7,568 nucleotides of DNA from Bacteroidales bacterium (lineage in GTDB: Bacteria > Bacteroidota > Bacteroidia > Bacteroidales > JAADGE01). Under the pieces are notes generated by a model. The model was not told where the DNA came from. It did no database searches and saw only the letters and a list, made by a program, of their open reading frames with translations. The position numbers and the translations under genes are program-made. How positions within the stretch are numbered: position 1 is the stretch's first letter; each line of letters begins with the position of its first letter. This document shows, one piece after another, positions 1 to 6,090 of the stretch. The stretch is taken from NCBI GenBank assembly GCA_024762915.1, contig JANTGL010000125.1:1-7568 (forward strand). Reading direction: 5' to 3'.

Positions 1-182
1 TTGTTCTTCAAAAACCGAAAATTAAAGAATACATTCCCGAAATGAAACGCATCCTTGCCGAAACGATGCAAATTTCCGAAGAAGATGTTTCCGTAAAAGC
101 CACAACAACCGAAAAACTCGGTTTTGCAGGCAGGGAAGAAGGTATAGCAGCTTATGCATCGGTATTAATTATCAAAAACTAA
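1..182 (+). CDS. ispF: 2-C-methyl-D-erythritol 2,4-cyclodiphosphate synthase, C-terminal fragment
   Basis: IspF makes the cyclic diphosphate intermediate of the MEP route to isoprenoids; it is a cytoplasmic homotrimer. Only the last 59 codons lie in the window, read from base 3 to the TAA at 180-182. The visible protein carries the family's most diagnostic C-terminal block: KATTTEKLGFAGREEGIAAY, where the TTTE residues belong to the cytidine-nucleotide pocket and the GREEGIA run is near-invariant. It ends in a hydrophobic strand (SVLIIKN) just as full-length IspF does, so the C-terminus appears intact. The start is outside the window. The gene converges on fetB with only 16 bp between the two stop codons. 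It has no evident functional link to the fatty-acid operon. The family call is firm from the motif alone. Confidence 0.95.
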   Translation, partial: VLQKPKIKEYIPEMKRILAETMQISEEDVSVKATTTEKLGFAGREEGIAAYASVLIIKN

Positions 183-191
183 ATTTTCTTG

Positions 192-210
192 TTCAGACTT
201 AGTTTCTGAA
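192..210. terminator. Weak hairpin between convergent ispF and fetB ends
   Basis: TTCAGA (192-197) and TCTGAA (205-210) form a perfect 6-bp inverted repeat with a 7-nt loop. A T-rich stretch lies before it (184-190) and four A's sit at its right end (209-212), so either strand gives a short stem with some U-rich sequence at one side. It overlaps the fetB stop codon and begins 9 bp after the ispF stop. That position suits a bidirectional terminator, but the stem is short and A/T-rich, so this is a weak call. Confidence 0.2.
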
Positions 211-990
211 AATCCCTTTCTTCAAATTACCGAAAGCATCAAAAGCAATTCGGTTTGAAAAGAAAATTGTTAATACAACATTTAATACGGCCGATGAGAA
301 AATCGTAATCAGCAACATGATTTGATATTTAACGGCAATATTCGGATTGCTGCCGCCCAGAATTTGTCCGGTCATCATTCCCGGCAAGGAAATTAATCCC
401 ATAATTGCCGTCGTGGCAATCATCGGGTTAAATGCTACCCTTAAAGCATCCCTCATAAAAGGCAAAAGAGCTTCTTTTTTTGTTGCTCCGTTAGCTAAAT
501 GCCGGCGATAGTACGTTTCTTCTTCATCAATCCGTTTGTAAAAGGCATCAACGGCAATTACGACATTTTTTATGGTGTTGCCTAGCAACATTCCCGTTAC
601 CGGAATAAAATATCGTGCATTAAAAACATTATCTAATTTTATGACAAAGCCCAAAAAATATGCATCGGTAACGGCAATACTGATAATTCCGGAGAGCAAA
701 ACGGGAATAAAAAATAATTTCATCTTTAATCCGCTTCTTCTGATTATTGTATATGAGGCAATGACGGACATCAAAACAACCCATGCAATATTTATCAGCG
801 CATTATTTAATTTAAAAATGTATTCCAAATACAACCCGACAAGTAAAAGTTGAACGGTCATTCTCGTTGTTGCAATCAAAGTATCTTTTACCAATCCGGT
901 TTTATAATACCACAATGCAAGAACGGGAATTAGCATTAAAGCATAGCCCGAAAACAATGCAAAATAATTTATGTCAACAACTTTTTCCAT
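199..990 (-). CDS. fetB: FetB-like (UPF0014/YbbM) ABC transporter permease
   Basis: This is the membrane subunit of a FetAB-type ABC transporter. In E. coli this pair is linked to iron export and to resistance to oxidative stress; that substrate is transferred here from the family. The 263-residue protein shows about seven hydrophobic segments (roughly 9-28, 45-60, 66-83, 92-117, 128-150, 189-212, 220-245). Family hallmarks are IPVTGMLLGN (129-138), a cytoplasmic NGATKKEAL segment (167-175) likely to contact the ATPase, and SLPGMMTGQILGG (201-213) followed by AVKYQIM (219-225). These closely match the E. coli protein as I remember it. I start it at the ATG at 990; an in-frame GTG at 1005 would add only IELK-type residues before the first membrane segment, and neither start has a Shine-Dalgarno site. 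It lies downstream of fetA, probably in the same transcript. Confidence 0.9.
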   Translation of the reverse strand: MEKVVDINYFALFSGYALMLIPVLALWYYKTGLVKDTLIATTRMTVQLLLVGLYLEYIFKLNNALINIAWVVLMSVIASYTIIRRSGLKMKLFFIPVLLSGIISIAVTDAYFLGFVIKLDNVFNARYFIPVTGMLLGNTIKNVVIAVDAFYKRIDEEETYYRRHLANGATKKEALLPFMRDALRVAFNPMIATTAIMGLISLPGMMTGQILGGSNPNIAVKYQIMLLITIFSSAVLNVVLTIFFSNRIAFDAFGNLKKGIFRN

Positions 991-1009
991 TTTCAATTCA
1001 ATCACTTTT

Positions 1010-1055
1010 AATCTACATCAATCTCATCAATCTTTTTCATTCTTCCTCAATCTCA
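1010..1055. repeat. Degenerate AATCT repeats between fetA and fetB
   Basis: AATCT recurs at 1010, 1020, 1029 and 1049. The exact heptamer AATCTCA occurs at 1020-1026 and 1049-1055, the second copy covering the fetA stop codon. On the transcribed minus strand this reads as GATTGATGA/GATTGATGT. The heptamer is identical to the unit of the arrays at 6029-6070 and 6497-6540, although spacing here is irregular (10, 9 and 20 bp), so this looks like a decayed or imperfect array of the same kind. It fills the 62-bp gap between fetA and the chosen fetB start. Confidence 0.5.
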
Positions 1056-1667
1056 CAACTCAATAACCCTGTCGGAATTTCGAATCCAATATTCATCATG
1101 TGTTGCTGCAATTACGGTTAAATCATCTTTTTTCATTATATAATCGGTTACTTTTCTTTTAATATTTTCATCCAATGCCGAAGTCGGTTCATCTGCTAAT
1201 AATAACGGTTTTTTTAAAAGCAGGCAACTTGCCAGAATAATCCGTTGTTTTTGGCCGCCTGAAATTTCATTTGTTTTTTTAGATAATAAATTCTCGGATA
1301 ATTCAAATGCCGAAAAGATTTCGGCTACTTCATTTTTCGTCGGTTTCAAAGGTTTATTTAACACAAATTCAAACGGCTCATAAAACAGTGCTTTTACAGT
1401 TTTTACGGCTAAGGAAGTATCTTGCGCAATCCAAGCAATGTTTTTTCGAATGTCGGAAACAGTTTCTGCGTTTAATTTTTTTCCTAAAACGGATATCGTT
1501 CCTTCATAACCGGGAATGAAACCGGAAAGCAAATTCAACAAAGTCGACTTTCCTTTTCCGGATTCGCCGGTAAGGGCAATTTTTTCACCTCTTTGTATTT
1601 TTAATGAAAAATTATTAAAAATAATTTCATTATTAAAATGGAGCGTAAGATTTGAAATTTCAGTCAT
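1053..1667 (-). CDS. fetA: FetA-like ABC transporter ATP-binding protein
   Basis: This is the ATP-hydrolysing subunit of the FetAB-type transporter, acting as a dimer on the cytoplasmic face of FetB. All nucleotide-binding motifs are present in the 204 residues: Walker A GESGKGKST (34-42), Q-loop glutamine 82, signature ISGGQ (135-139; Ile replaces the usual Leu), Walker B LLLADE (155-160) with catalytic Glu160, D-loop SALD (163-166) and switch His190. The length fits the compact YbbL/FetA class. The ATG at 1667 places MTEISNLTLHF directly before the first ABC strand, with no room for more. It is first in a two-gene minus-strand unit, with fetB following. Its 5' end faces marR across 123 bp, so the operator-like repeats there could influence both directions. 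The partner gene is what supports the FetA name; the ATPase alone would be generic. Confidence 0.9.
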   Translation of the reverse strand: MTEISNLTLHFNNEIIFNNFSLKIQRGEKIALTGESGKGKSTLLNLLSGFIPGYEGTISVLGKKLNAETVSDIRKNIAWIAQDTSLAVKTVKALFYEPFEFVLNKPLKPTKNEVAEIFSAFELSENLLSKKTNEISGGQKQRIILASCLLLKKPLLLADEPTSALDENIKRKVTDYIMKKDDLTVIAATHDEYWIRNSDRVIEL

Positions 1668-1735
1668 TTTAGCACAAACGGTTTATGCAAAGAAAAATAA
1701 TTATTCATGAAATCGGAAAAATAATAAAAAAATAC

Positions 1736-1766
1736 TTGGCATGCATAATATTATTTCGTAAATTTG
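1736..1766 (+). promoter_or_regulatory. Bacteroidota-type promoter for the marR-fad operon
   Basis: TTGG at 1736-1739 serves as the -33 element and TAAATTTG at 1759-1766 as the -7 element. The second is a perfect match to TAnnTTTG, and the 20-bp spacing is what the Bacteroidota primary sigma factor prefers. Transcription would begin around 1770-1775, giving a very short leader before the marR ATG at 1791. Exact 12-bp repeats overlap the -33 side and the start-site side, which suggests the promoter is repressed by a protein bound there. Confidence 0.65.
1739..1750 (+). promoter_or_regulatory. Operator-like repeat, copy 1
   Basis: GCATGCATAATA, identical to copy 2 at 1771-1782. It touches the -33 element and contains the overlapping palindromes GCATGC and ATGCAT. 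It runs into a further 10-bp palindrome, ATAATATTAT (1745-1754). A symmetric site beside a marR promoter is a natural binding site for the MarR dimer encoded just downstream; that assignment is inferred. Confidence 0.55.
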
Positions 1767-1770
1767 CAAT

Positions 1771-1782
1771 GCATGCATAATA
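1771..1782 (+). promoter_or_regulatory. Operator-like repeat, copy 2
   Basis: GCATGCATAATA, the exact second copy, lying over the predicted transcription start. It sits inside the perfect 10-bp palindrome ATGCATGCAT (1769-1778). Start-to-start distance from copy 1 is 32 bp, close to three helical turns, so two dimers could bind on the same face of the DNA and enclose the -7 box. This fits autorepression. Confidence 0.55.
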
Positions 1783-1790
1783 AAAAGAAG

Positions 1791-2228
1791 ATGAATTTAA
1801 AAGATACCATTGATTTTCATATCAAAGGAACCTGGCATACATTAACTAAAATGTATAACCGACTGGCAGCAGAACACGGAAGTTCGCAAACGGCGGCATA
1901 TATTCTTGTTAATATTGATAAAGAAGGAACCCCGGCAACTAAAATTGCTTGTCGGCTGGGAATGGAAGCAACAAGTTTAAGTCGTGTGCTGAAAAAAATG
2001 GAAGAGCAAAATTTAATTTTAAAACAAGTTGATGAAACGGATAAGCGGATTATGAAAATTTTTCTTACCGATGAAGGCATAATCAAACGCAAATTTGTGA
2101 AACAAATATTAATTGACTTTAACAAAAAGGTAACTCAAAAAGTAAATAAGCAAGATTTGAAAATATTTTTTAAAGTTTTAAATACGATTAATGAATTGGC
2201 ATTTCAGGAAAATCCTGCCAATCAATAA
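1791..2228 (+). CDS. MarR-family transcriptional regulator of the fad operon
   Basis: This is a winged-helix DNA-binding repressor of the MarR family, 145 residues, the usual size. An N-terminal dimerisation helix (about 5-30) is followed by the helix-turn-helix at about 34-76. The recognition helix lies near 58-72 (MEATSLSRVLKKMEE), the charged wing is DETDKRIMKIFLTDEG (81-96), and C-terminal dimerisation helices follow. I start it at the ATG at 1791. An ATG at 1773 lies inside operator copy 2 and next to the predicted transcription start, and an in-frame TTG at 1764 lies inside the -7 box. It is the first gene of the operon, 31 bp before fadN, so it most likely controls fatty-acid breakdown genes including itself. 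The ligand is probably an acyl-CoA, by analogy with CoA-thioester-sensing MarR proteins such as CouR and BadR; nothing in the sequence proves it. Confidence 0.9.
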   Translation: MNLKDTIDFHIKGTWHTLTKMYNRLAAEHGSSQTAAYILVNIDKEGTPATKIACRLGMEATSLSRVLKKMEEQNLILKQVDETDKRIMKIFLTDEGIIKRKFVKQILIDFNKKVTQKVNKQDLKIFFKVLNTINELAFQENPANQ

Positions 2229-2259
2229 CAGACTAATTAATTTTATAAATCCCAACATT

Positions 2260-4662
2260 ATGACAAGAAGAATTAAAAAAGTAGCAGTTCTGGGTTCCGG
2301 AGTAATGGGTTCCGGAATAGCTTGTCATTTTGCGAATATCGGTCTCGAAGTTTTACTTATCGACATCGTGCCTCGCGAATTGACTGATGCTGAAAAAGCA
2401 AAAGGGCTGACACTTGAAAGTAAAGTTGTGCGAAATCGCATCGTTAACAGTGCTTTAAAGGCAGCACTGAAATCAAAACCGTCACCCATTTACAAACAAG
2501 AATTTGCCAAACGTATAACAACCGGTAATTTCGATGATGATTTACCGAAAATTAAAGATTGCGATTGGGTTATTGAAGTCGTCATCGAACGTCTCGATAT
2601 CAAACAACAAGTGTTTACAAATGTTGATAAATATCGAAAAAAAGGTGCTTTGGTAACTTCAAATACGTCCGGTATTTCAATTGAAAAAATGGCGGAAGGC
2701 AGAAGCGAAGATTTTCAAAAACATTTTTGCGGCACACACTTTTTTAATCCGCCGCGTTACTTGAAATTATTTGAAATTATACCTTCAACGAAAACCGATC
2801 CCGAAGTTATTAAATTCCTCGGTGATTATGCACGAAGATTTCTTGGTAAAACAACCGTTCACGCAAAAGATACACCGGCATTTATCGCAAATCGTATCGG
2901 AACATTTTCCATTATGTATCTTTTTAATAATGTGAAAAAATACGGTTTGAACATTACCGAAATTGATAAATTAACGGGAACTTTAATCGGACGTGCAAAA
3001 TCGGCAACTTTCAGAACGGCTGATGTTGTCGGTCTTGATACTTTGGTACATGTTGCTAACGGAATTAAAGACAGCACAAAAGATGAAGGAAACGAATTTT
3101 TTGCCGTTCCGGATTACATTCAAAAAATGCTGGACAACGGATGGCTCGGTTCTAAAACCAAAAAAGGTTTCTCTACAAAAGTGATGGTTGACGGAAAGAA
3201 AACATTCCCGACACTCGACTTTGAAACAATGGAATATACGGTTGATGCTCGACCGAAATTTAAAGCGCTTGAAAAAACAAAAGGTGTTGAAAATATCGGT
3301 AAACGCATTGCAATTCTTATGGCAGATAAAGATAAAGTCGGCGAATTTATGCGTGACAGTTTTTATGCTCTTTTTTGGTATTCTTCAAACCGTATTCCTG
3401 AAATTACCGATGCAGTTTACAAAGTTGATGATGCTTTAAATGCCGGTTTCGGATGGAAACTCGGCCCTTTTACAACTTGGGATGCCGTGGGTGTTGAGGA
3501 AACCGTAAAAGCAATGGAAGAAGCCGGCAGAAAACCCGCACAATGGGTTTACGACATGTTGGCAAGCGGTGCAAAATCATTCTATAAAGTAGAAGGCGGA
3601 CGTAAATTGTATTATGACATTCCTTCTAAATCTTATAAAGTTGTTCCGGGAAGTGAAGATATTATTTCTTTGGATATTCTTCGTGAAACGAATGTGGTGT
3701 ACACGAATGAAGAAGCTTCGGTTTTTGATATCGGAGACGGTGTTCTTAATGTAGAATTTCATTCTAAAATGAATGTTATCGGAGCCGGAACATTACAAGC
3801 GCTTAATAAAGCAATTGATTTGGCGGAAGCTGATTATAAAGCTGTTATTGTTTCAAATGAAGCCGATCATTTTTCTGCCGGAGCAAATGTGGGTATGATT
3901 TTTATGATGGCTGTTGAACAAGAGTTTGACGAATTAAACTATGCTGTTCAAATGTTCCAAAACACCATGATGCGATTACGTTATTCTTCAATTCCCGTAA
4001 TTGCTTGTCCTCACGGAATGGCACTCGGCGGCGGATGCGAACTTTCAATGCACTCCGATAAAGTGATTGCACATGCCGAAACCTATATGGGATTAGTTGA
4101 ATTTGGTGTCGGTCTTATTCCCGGCGGCGGCGGAACAAAAGAATTTGCTTTGCGTCTCGGTGATGAATTGAAAGAAGGCGATATTCGTTCAAATCAATTC
4201 CTTAACAGATATTTAACGATCGGACAAGCAAAAGTTTCAACATCTGCTTATGAAGCATTCGATTTGGGCTATTTACGACCGGGTATTGATGAAGTAATTG
4301 TCAGTTCGGTTGACCAACTGTCTTATGCTAAAAAAGTGGCTTTGCAAATGGTTGAAAAAGGATATTCTCAACCTGCTCCTCGCAATAATGTAAAAGTTCT
4401 CGGAAAAGAAGTTCACGGACTTTGGCTCGTGGGTGCCGACAGTTTTACAAAAGGCGGATATATGAGTGAACACGATAAATTGATTGCAGAAAAACTCGGA
4501 TACGTTATTTCCGGCGGTGATATCTCGCAAGCTATGACAGAAGTTACTGAGAAATACCTCTTAGACCTTGAACGAAAAGCATTTTTGGAATTGGCAATGC
4601 AAAAGAAAACACTCGAAAGAATGCAAAGTTTAATTACGAAAGGTAAAATTTTAAGAAATTAG
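2260..4662 (+). CDS. fadN: FadN-type 3-hydroxyacyl-CoA dehydrogenase / enoyl-CoA hydratase fusion
   Basis: This is a bifunctional beta-oxidation enzyme of 800 residues that hydrates trans-2-enoyl-CoA and oxidises L-3-hydroxyacyl-CoA with NAD+. The dehydrogenase half comes first: Rossmann motif GSGVMG (12-17), Glu110, Ser134-Asn135, catalytic His160 in HFCGTHFFNPP paired with Glu172, and Asn211. Dehydrogenase C-terminal domains extend to about residue 430. The hydratase (crotonase) half spans about 485-690, with oxyanion-hole segments HFSAGANV (537-544) and GMALGGGCEL (586-595). Both catalytic glutamates are kept, Glu594 and Glu614, 20 residues apart as in rat crotonase. This domain order is the reverse of FadB/FadJ and matches B. 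subtilis FadN (about 790 residues). I start at the ATG at 2260 (MTRRIKKVAVLGSG); an upstream in-frame ATG at 2191 would overlap marR and add 23 residues unrelated to the fold. It follows marR by 31 bp and precedes fadA. Confidence 0.95.
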   Translation: MTRRIKKVAVLGSGVMGSGIACHFANIGLEVLLIDIVPRELTDAEKAKGLTLESKVVRNRIVNSALKAALKSKPSPIYKQEFAKRITTGNFDDDLPKIKDCDWVIEVVIERLDIKQQVFTNVDKYRKKGALVTSNTSGISIEKMAEGRSEDFQKHFCGTHFFNPPRYLKLFEIIPSTKTDPEVIKFLGDYARRFLGKTTVHAKDTPAFIANRIGTFSIMYLFNNVKKYGLNITEIDKLTGTLIGRAKSATFRTADVVGLDTLVHVANGIKDSTKDEGNEFFAVPDYIQKMLDNGWLGSKTKKGFSTKVMVDGKKTFPTLDFETMEYTVDARPKFKALEKTKGVENIGKRIAILMADKDKVGEFMRDSFYALFWYSSNRIPEITDAVYKVDDALNAGFGWKLGPFTTWDAVGVEETVKAMEEAGRKPAQWVYDMLASGAKSFYKVEGGRKLYYDIPSKSYKVVPGSEDIISLDILRETNVVYTNEEASVFDIGDGVLNVEFHSKMNVIGAGTLQALNKAIDLAEADYKAVIVSNEADHFSAGANVGMIFMMAVEQEFDELNYAVQMFQNTMMRLRYSSIPVIACPHGMALGGGCELSMHSDKVIAHAETYMGLVEFGVGLIPGGGGTKEFALRLGDELKEGDIRSNQFLNRYLTIGQAKVSTSAYEAFDLGYLRPGIDEVIVSSVDQLSYAKKVALQMVEKGYSQPAPRNNVKVLGKEVHGLWLVGADSFTKGGYMSEHDKLIAEKLGYVISGGDISQAMTEVTEKYLLDLERKAFLELAMQKKTLERMQSLITKGKILRN

Positions 4663-4685
4663 AAATTAGTATCTGGTAAATACTA
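4655..4685 (+). other. Doublet heptamer and small hairpin at the fadN stop
   Basis: GAAATTA occurs twice in tandem at 4655-4668, running through the fadN TAG stop (4660-4662). Immediately after, TAGTAT (4667-4672) and ATACTA (4680-4685) form a 6-bp inverted repeat with a 7-nt loop. The hairpin is A/T-rich and lacks a T-run, so it is not a convincing terminator. It may mark an mRNA processing point or be the edge of the repeat-rich spacer. Confidence 0.25.
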
Positions 4686-4706
4686 TTAAGAGAGCAAAAA
4701 TTGTCT

Positions 4707-4727
4707 TAACTACTAATTACTAATTAC
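4707..4727 (+). repeat. Three-unit heptamer array (TAAYTAC), copy A
   Basis: TAACTAC at 4707-4713 is followed by TAATTAC twice (4714-4720, 4721-4727), in exact 7-bp register. It lies in the 162-bp fadN-fadA gap. The rest of that gap is A/T-rich and shows neither a reading frame nor a recognisable promoter. Confidence 0.75.
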
Positions 4728-4782
4728 AAATATTTAATAATAAAGTATAGAGTTAAACAGAAAGTAAATAGAATAATAAACC

Positions 4783-4810
4783 TAATTACTAACTACTAAC
4801 TACTAACTAC
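4783..4810 (+). repeat. Four-unit heptamer array (TAAYTAC), copy B, upstream of fadA
   Basis: TAATTAC (4783-4789) is followed by TAACTAC three times (4790-4810), in exact 7-bp register, ending 14 bp before the fadA ATG. It therefore occupies the place where ribosomes load. A 55-bp non-repetitive stretch separates it from copy A, and the order of C and T variants is reversed between the two. A change of one unit would move the upstream sequence by 7 bp relative to the start codon. Confidence 0.8.
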
Positions 4811-4824
4811 TAAAATTAAAAGAA

Positions 4825-5994
4825 ATGGAAGCATATATAGTAGGCGGATACAGGTCAGCGATAGGTAAAGCACCGAGGGGTAAATTCAGATTTACGCGTC
4901 CCGATGATATTGCCGTTGCCGTTATCAGACACTTGATGAATGATTTTCCGCAAATCGAAAAAAATAAAATCGACGATGTTGTCGTAGGAAACGCATTTCC
5001 CGAAGCCGAAAGCGGTTTAAATATGGGAAGATTACTTTCTTTAATGAGTTTGGATACAATCGAAGTTCCCGGCTCAACTATTAACAGATATTGTGCATCC
5101 GGTTTGGAAACCATTGCTGTTGCAACAGCAAAAATTCGCGCCGGATTAGCCGATATGATTATTGCAGGCGGTGCCGAAACCATGTCAATGATTGCGATGG
5201 GCGGTTGGAGAAGTATCCCCAACCCCACAGCATCCAAAAAACATCCTGATTGGTGGCACGGTATGGGATTAACTGCTGAAGCGGTTGTAAAAGAATATAA
5301 TGTCAGCAGAGAAGCACAAGACGAGTTTTCTTTAAAATCTCATGAGAAAGCTTTGAAAGCACAAGCTGACGGTAAATTTAAAGATCAAATTGTACCGATT
5401 GAAGTTGAAGAAAACTATTTTGAAGACGGCATAGCCAAAACACGAAAATATGTTGTGGATACCGACGAAGGACCTCGTAAATCTAATATTGAAGGATTGG
5501 CTCGTTTGAAACCCGTTTTCGCACAAGGCGGAAGCGTGACTGCCGGGAATTCATCGCAAATGTCGGACGGAGCTGCATTCGTACTTGTTGTTTCTGAAAA
5601 AATGGTAAAACAATATAATCTTACACCGATTGCACGTTTGGTTGATTATCAAGTTGCAGGTGTTGAGCCTTACAAAATGGGTATCGGACCCGCAGCTGCT
5701 ATACCGAAAGTATTAAAACATTCAGGTATGTCCCTTAATGATATTGAACAAATTGAATTAAATGAAGCATTTGCCTCTCAATCAATTGCCGTTATCAATG
5801 AATTGGGATTAAATTCCGATATTGTAAATGTAAACGGCGGTGCTATAGCAATGGGTCACCCGCTTGGTTGTACCGGTGCAAAACTTACCGTTCAATTAAT
5901 GAATGAGATGAAACTCAGAAAACAAAAATACGGAATGGTAACCATGTGTATCGGAACCGGACAAGGCGGAGCCGGTATATTTGAATTGTTGTAA
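4825..5994 (+). CDS. fadA: Acetyl-CoA acyltransferase (3-ketoacyl-CoA thiolase)
   Basis: This thiolase cleaves 3-ketoacyl-CoA with CoA to give acetyl-CoA and a shortened acyl-CoA, the last step of each beta-oxidation turn. It is a complete 389-residue protein with every catalytic element: nucleophile Cys90 in NRYCASGLE, the NEAF motif (313-316), His345 in GGAIAMGHPLGCTGA, and acid/base Cys375 in MCIGTGQGGAG. The ATG at 4825 gives MEAYIVGGYRSAIGK, a standard thiolase start with no signal peptide. There is no Shine-Dalgarno site; the sequence before it is a heptamer array and an A-rich tract. Position after fadN and before fadE supports a degradative role (FadA). By motif alone a biosynthetic acetoacetyl-CoA thiolase cannot be fully excluded. 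Confidence 0.93.
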   Translation: MEAYIVGGYRSAIGKAPRGKFRFTRPDDIAVAVIRHLMNDFPQIEKNKIDDVVVGNAFPEAESGLNMGRLLSLMSLDTIEVPGSTINRYCASGLETIAVATAKIRAGLADMIIAGGAETMSMIAMGGWRSIPNPTASKKHPDWWHGMGLTAEAVVKEYNVSREAQDEFSLKSHEKALKAQADGKFKDQIVPIEVEENYFEDGIAKTRKYVVDTDEGPRKSNIEGLARLKPVFAQGGSVTAGNSSQMSDGAAFVLVVSEKMVKQYNLTPIARLVDYQVAGVEPYKMGIGPAAAIPKVLKHSGMSLNDIEQIELNEAFASQSIAVINELGLNSDIVNVNGGAIAMGHPLGCTGAKLTVQLMNEMKLRKQKYGMVTMCIGTGQGGAGIFELL

Positions 5995-6002
5995 AACGGA
6001 TT

Positions 6003-6070
6003 TGAGGCGAGAGATTTGAGATTTAGAATGTCTCAAATCTCATATCTCAAATCTCATATCTCAAATCTCA
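6003..6070 (+). repeat. Inverted plus direct WATCTCA heptamer array before the four-helix-bundle gene
   Basis: The forward part, 6029-6070, is six exact-register heptamers: TGTCTCA, then AATCTCA and TATCTCA alternating twice, then AATCTCA. It thus has a 14-bp super-period. Just before it, 6010-6023 holds two heptamers in the opposite orientation (AGAGATT, TGAGATT), with a possible third, worn copy at 6003-6009. The array starts 8 bp after the fadA stop and ends 20 bp before the ATG at 6091. Translated in frame, the repeats give an artificial SQISYLKSHISNL-type peptide, which should not be annotated as protein. Confidence 0.85.
6011..6041 (+). other. Stem-loop with alternative pairing registers
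   Basis: GAGATTTGAGA (6011-6021) is perfectly complementary to TCTCAAATCTC at 6031-6041, giving an 11-bp stem with a 9-nt loop. The identical right arm occurs again at 6045-6055 and 6059-6069, so the left arm has three equal partners. It lacks a trailing T-run, so I do not call it an intrinsic terminator. In mRNA it lies between fadA and the next gene. Confidence 0.55.
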
Positions 6071-6090
6071 ATACTAAGAACAATAACAAT

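Larger units (their letters stand above)
1668..1790. promoter_or_regulatory. Divergent control region between fetA and marR
   Basis: This 123-bp A/T-rich spacer separates two divergent transcription units. Its right half holds a clear promoter and a pair of 12-bp repeats for the marR side. On the minus strand I see only a weak -7-like match (TATTTTTC, plus-strand positions 1692-1699) without a convincing -33 partner, so the fetA promoter is not assigned. The spacer has no coding potential that I can support. Confidence 0.6.

Noticed and set aside
1008..1040. Nine-codon mini-ORF on the minus strand (MKKIDEIDVD) preceded by AGGAAG, possible leader peptide of fetB
   Set aside because: Its sequence is the translation of the degenerate repeats and there is no attenuator-like structure; too little evidence for a gene.
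2191..2259. Upstream ATG extending fadN by 23 residues and overlapping marR
   Set aside because: The added residues do not belong to the Rossmann fold; MTRRIKKVAVLGSG at 2260 is the natural start.
4803..5237. 144-codon minus-strand open frame
   Set aside because: It is antisense to the conserved thiolase N-terminus, with no recognisable protein features.
6011..6041. Intrinsic terminator after fadA
   Set aside because: The stem is good but no T-run follows; the sequence continues as repeats, so read-through is more likely.
6016..6090. N-terminal extension of the four-helix-bundle protein from an in-frame TTG
   Set aside because: The 25 extra residues are just the translation of the heptamer array; the family begins at the MHNLKELSVW-type start at 6091.
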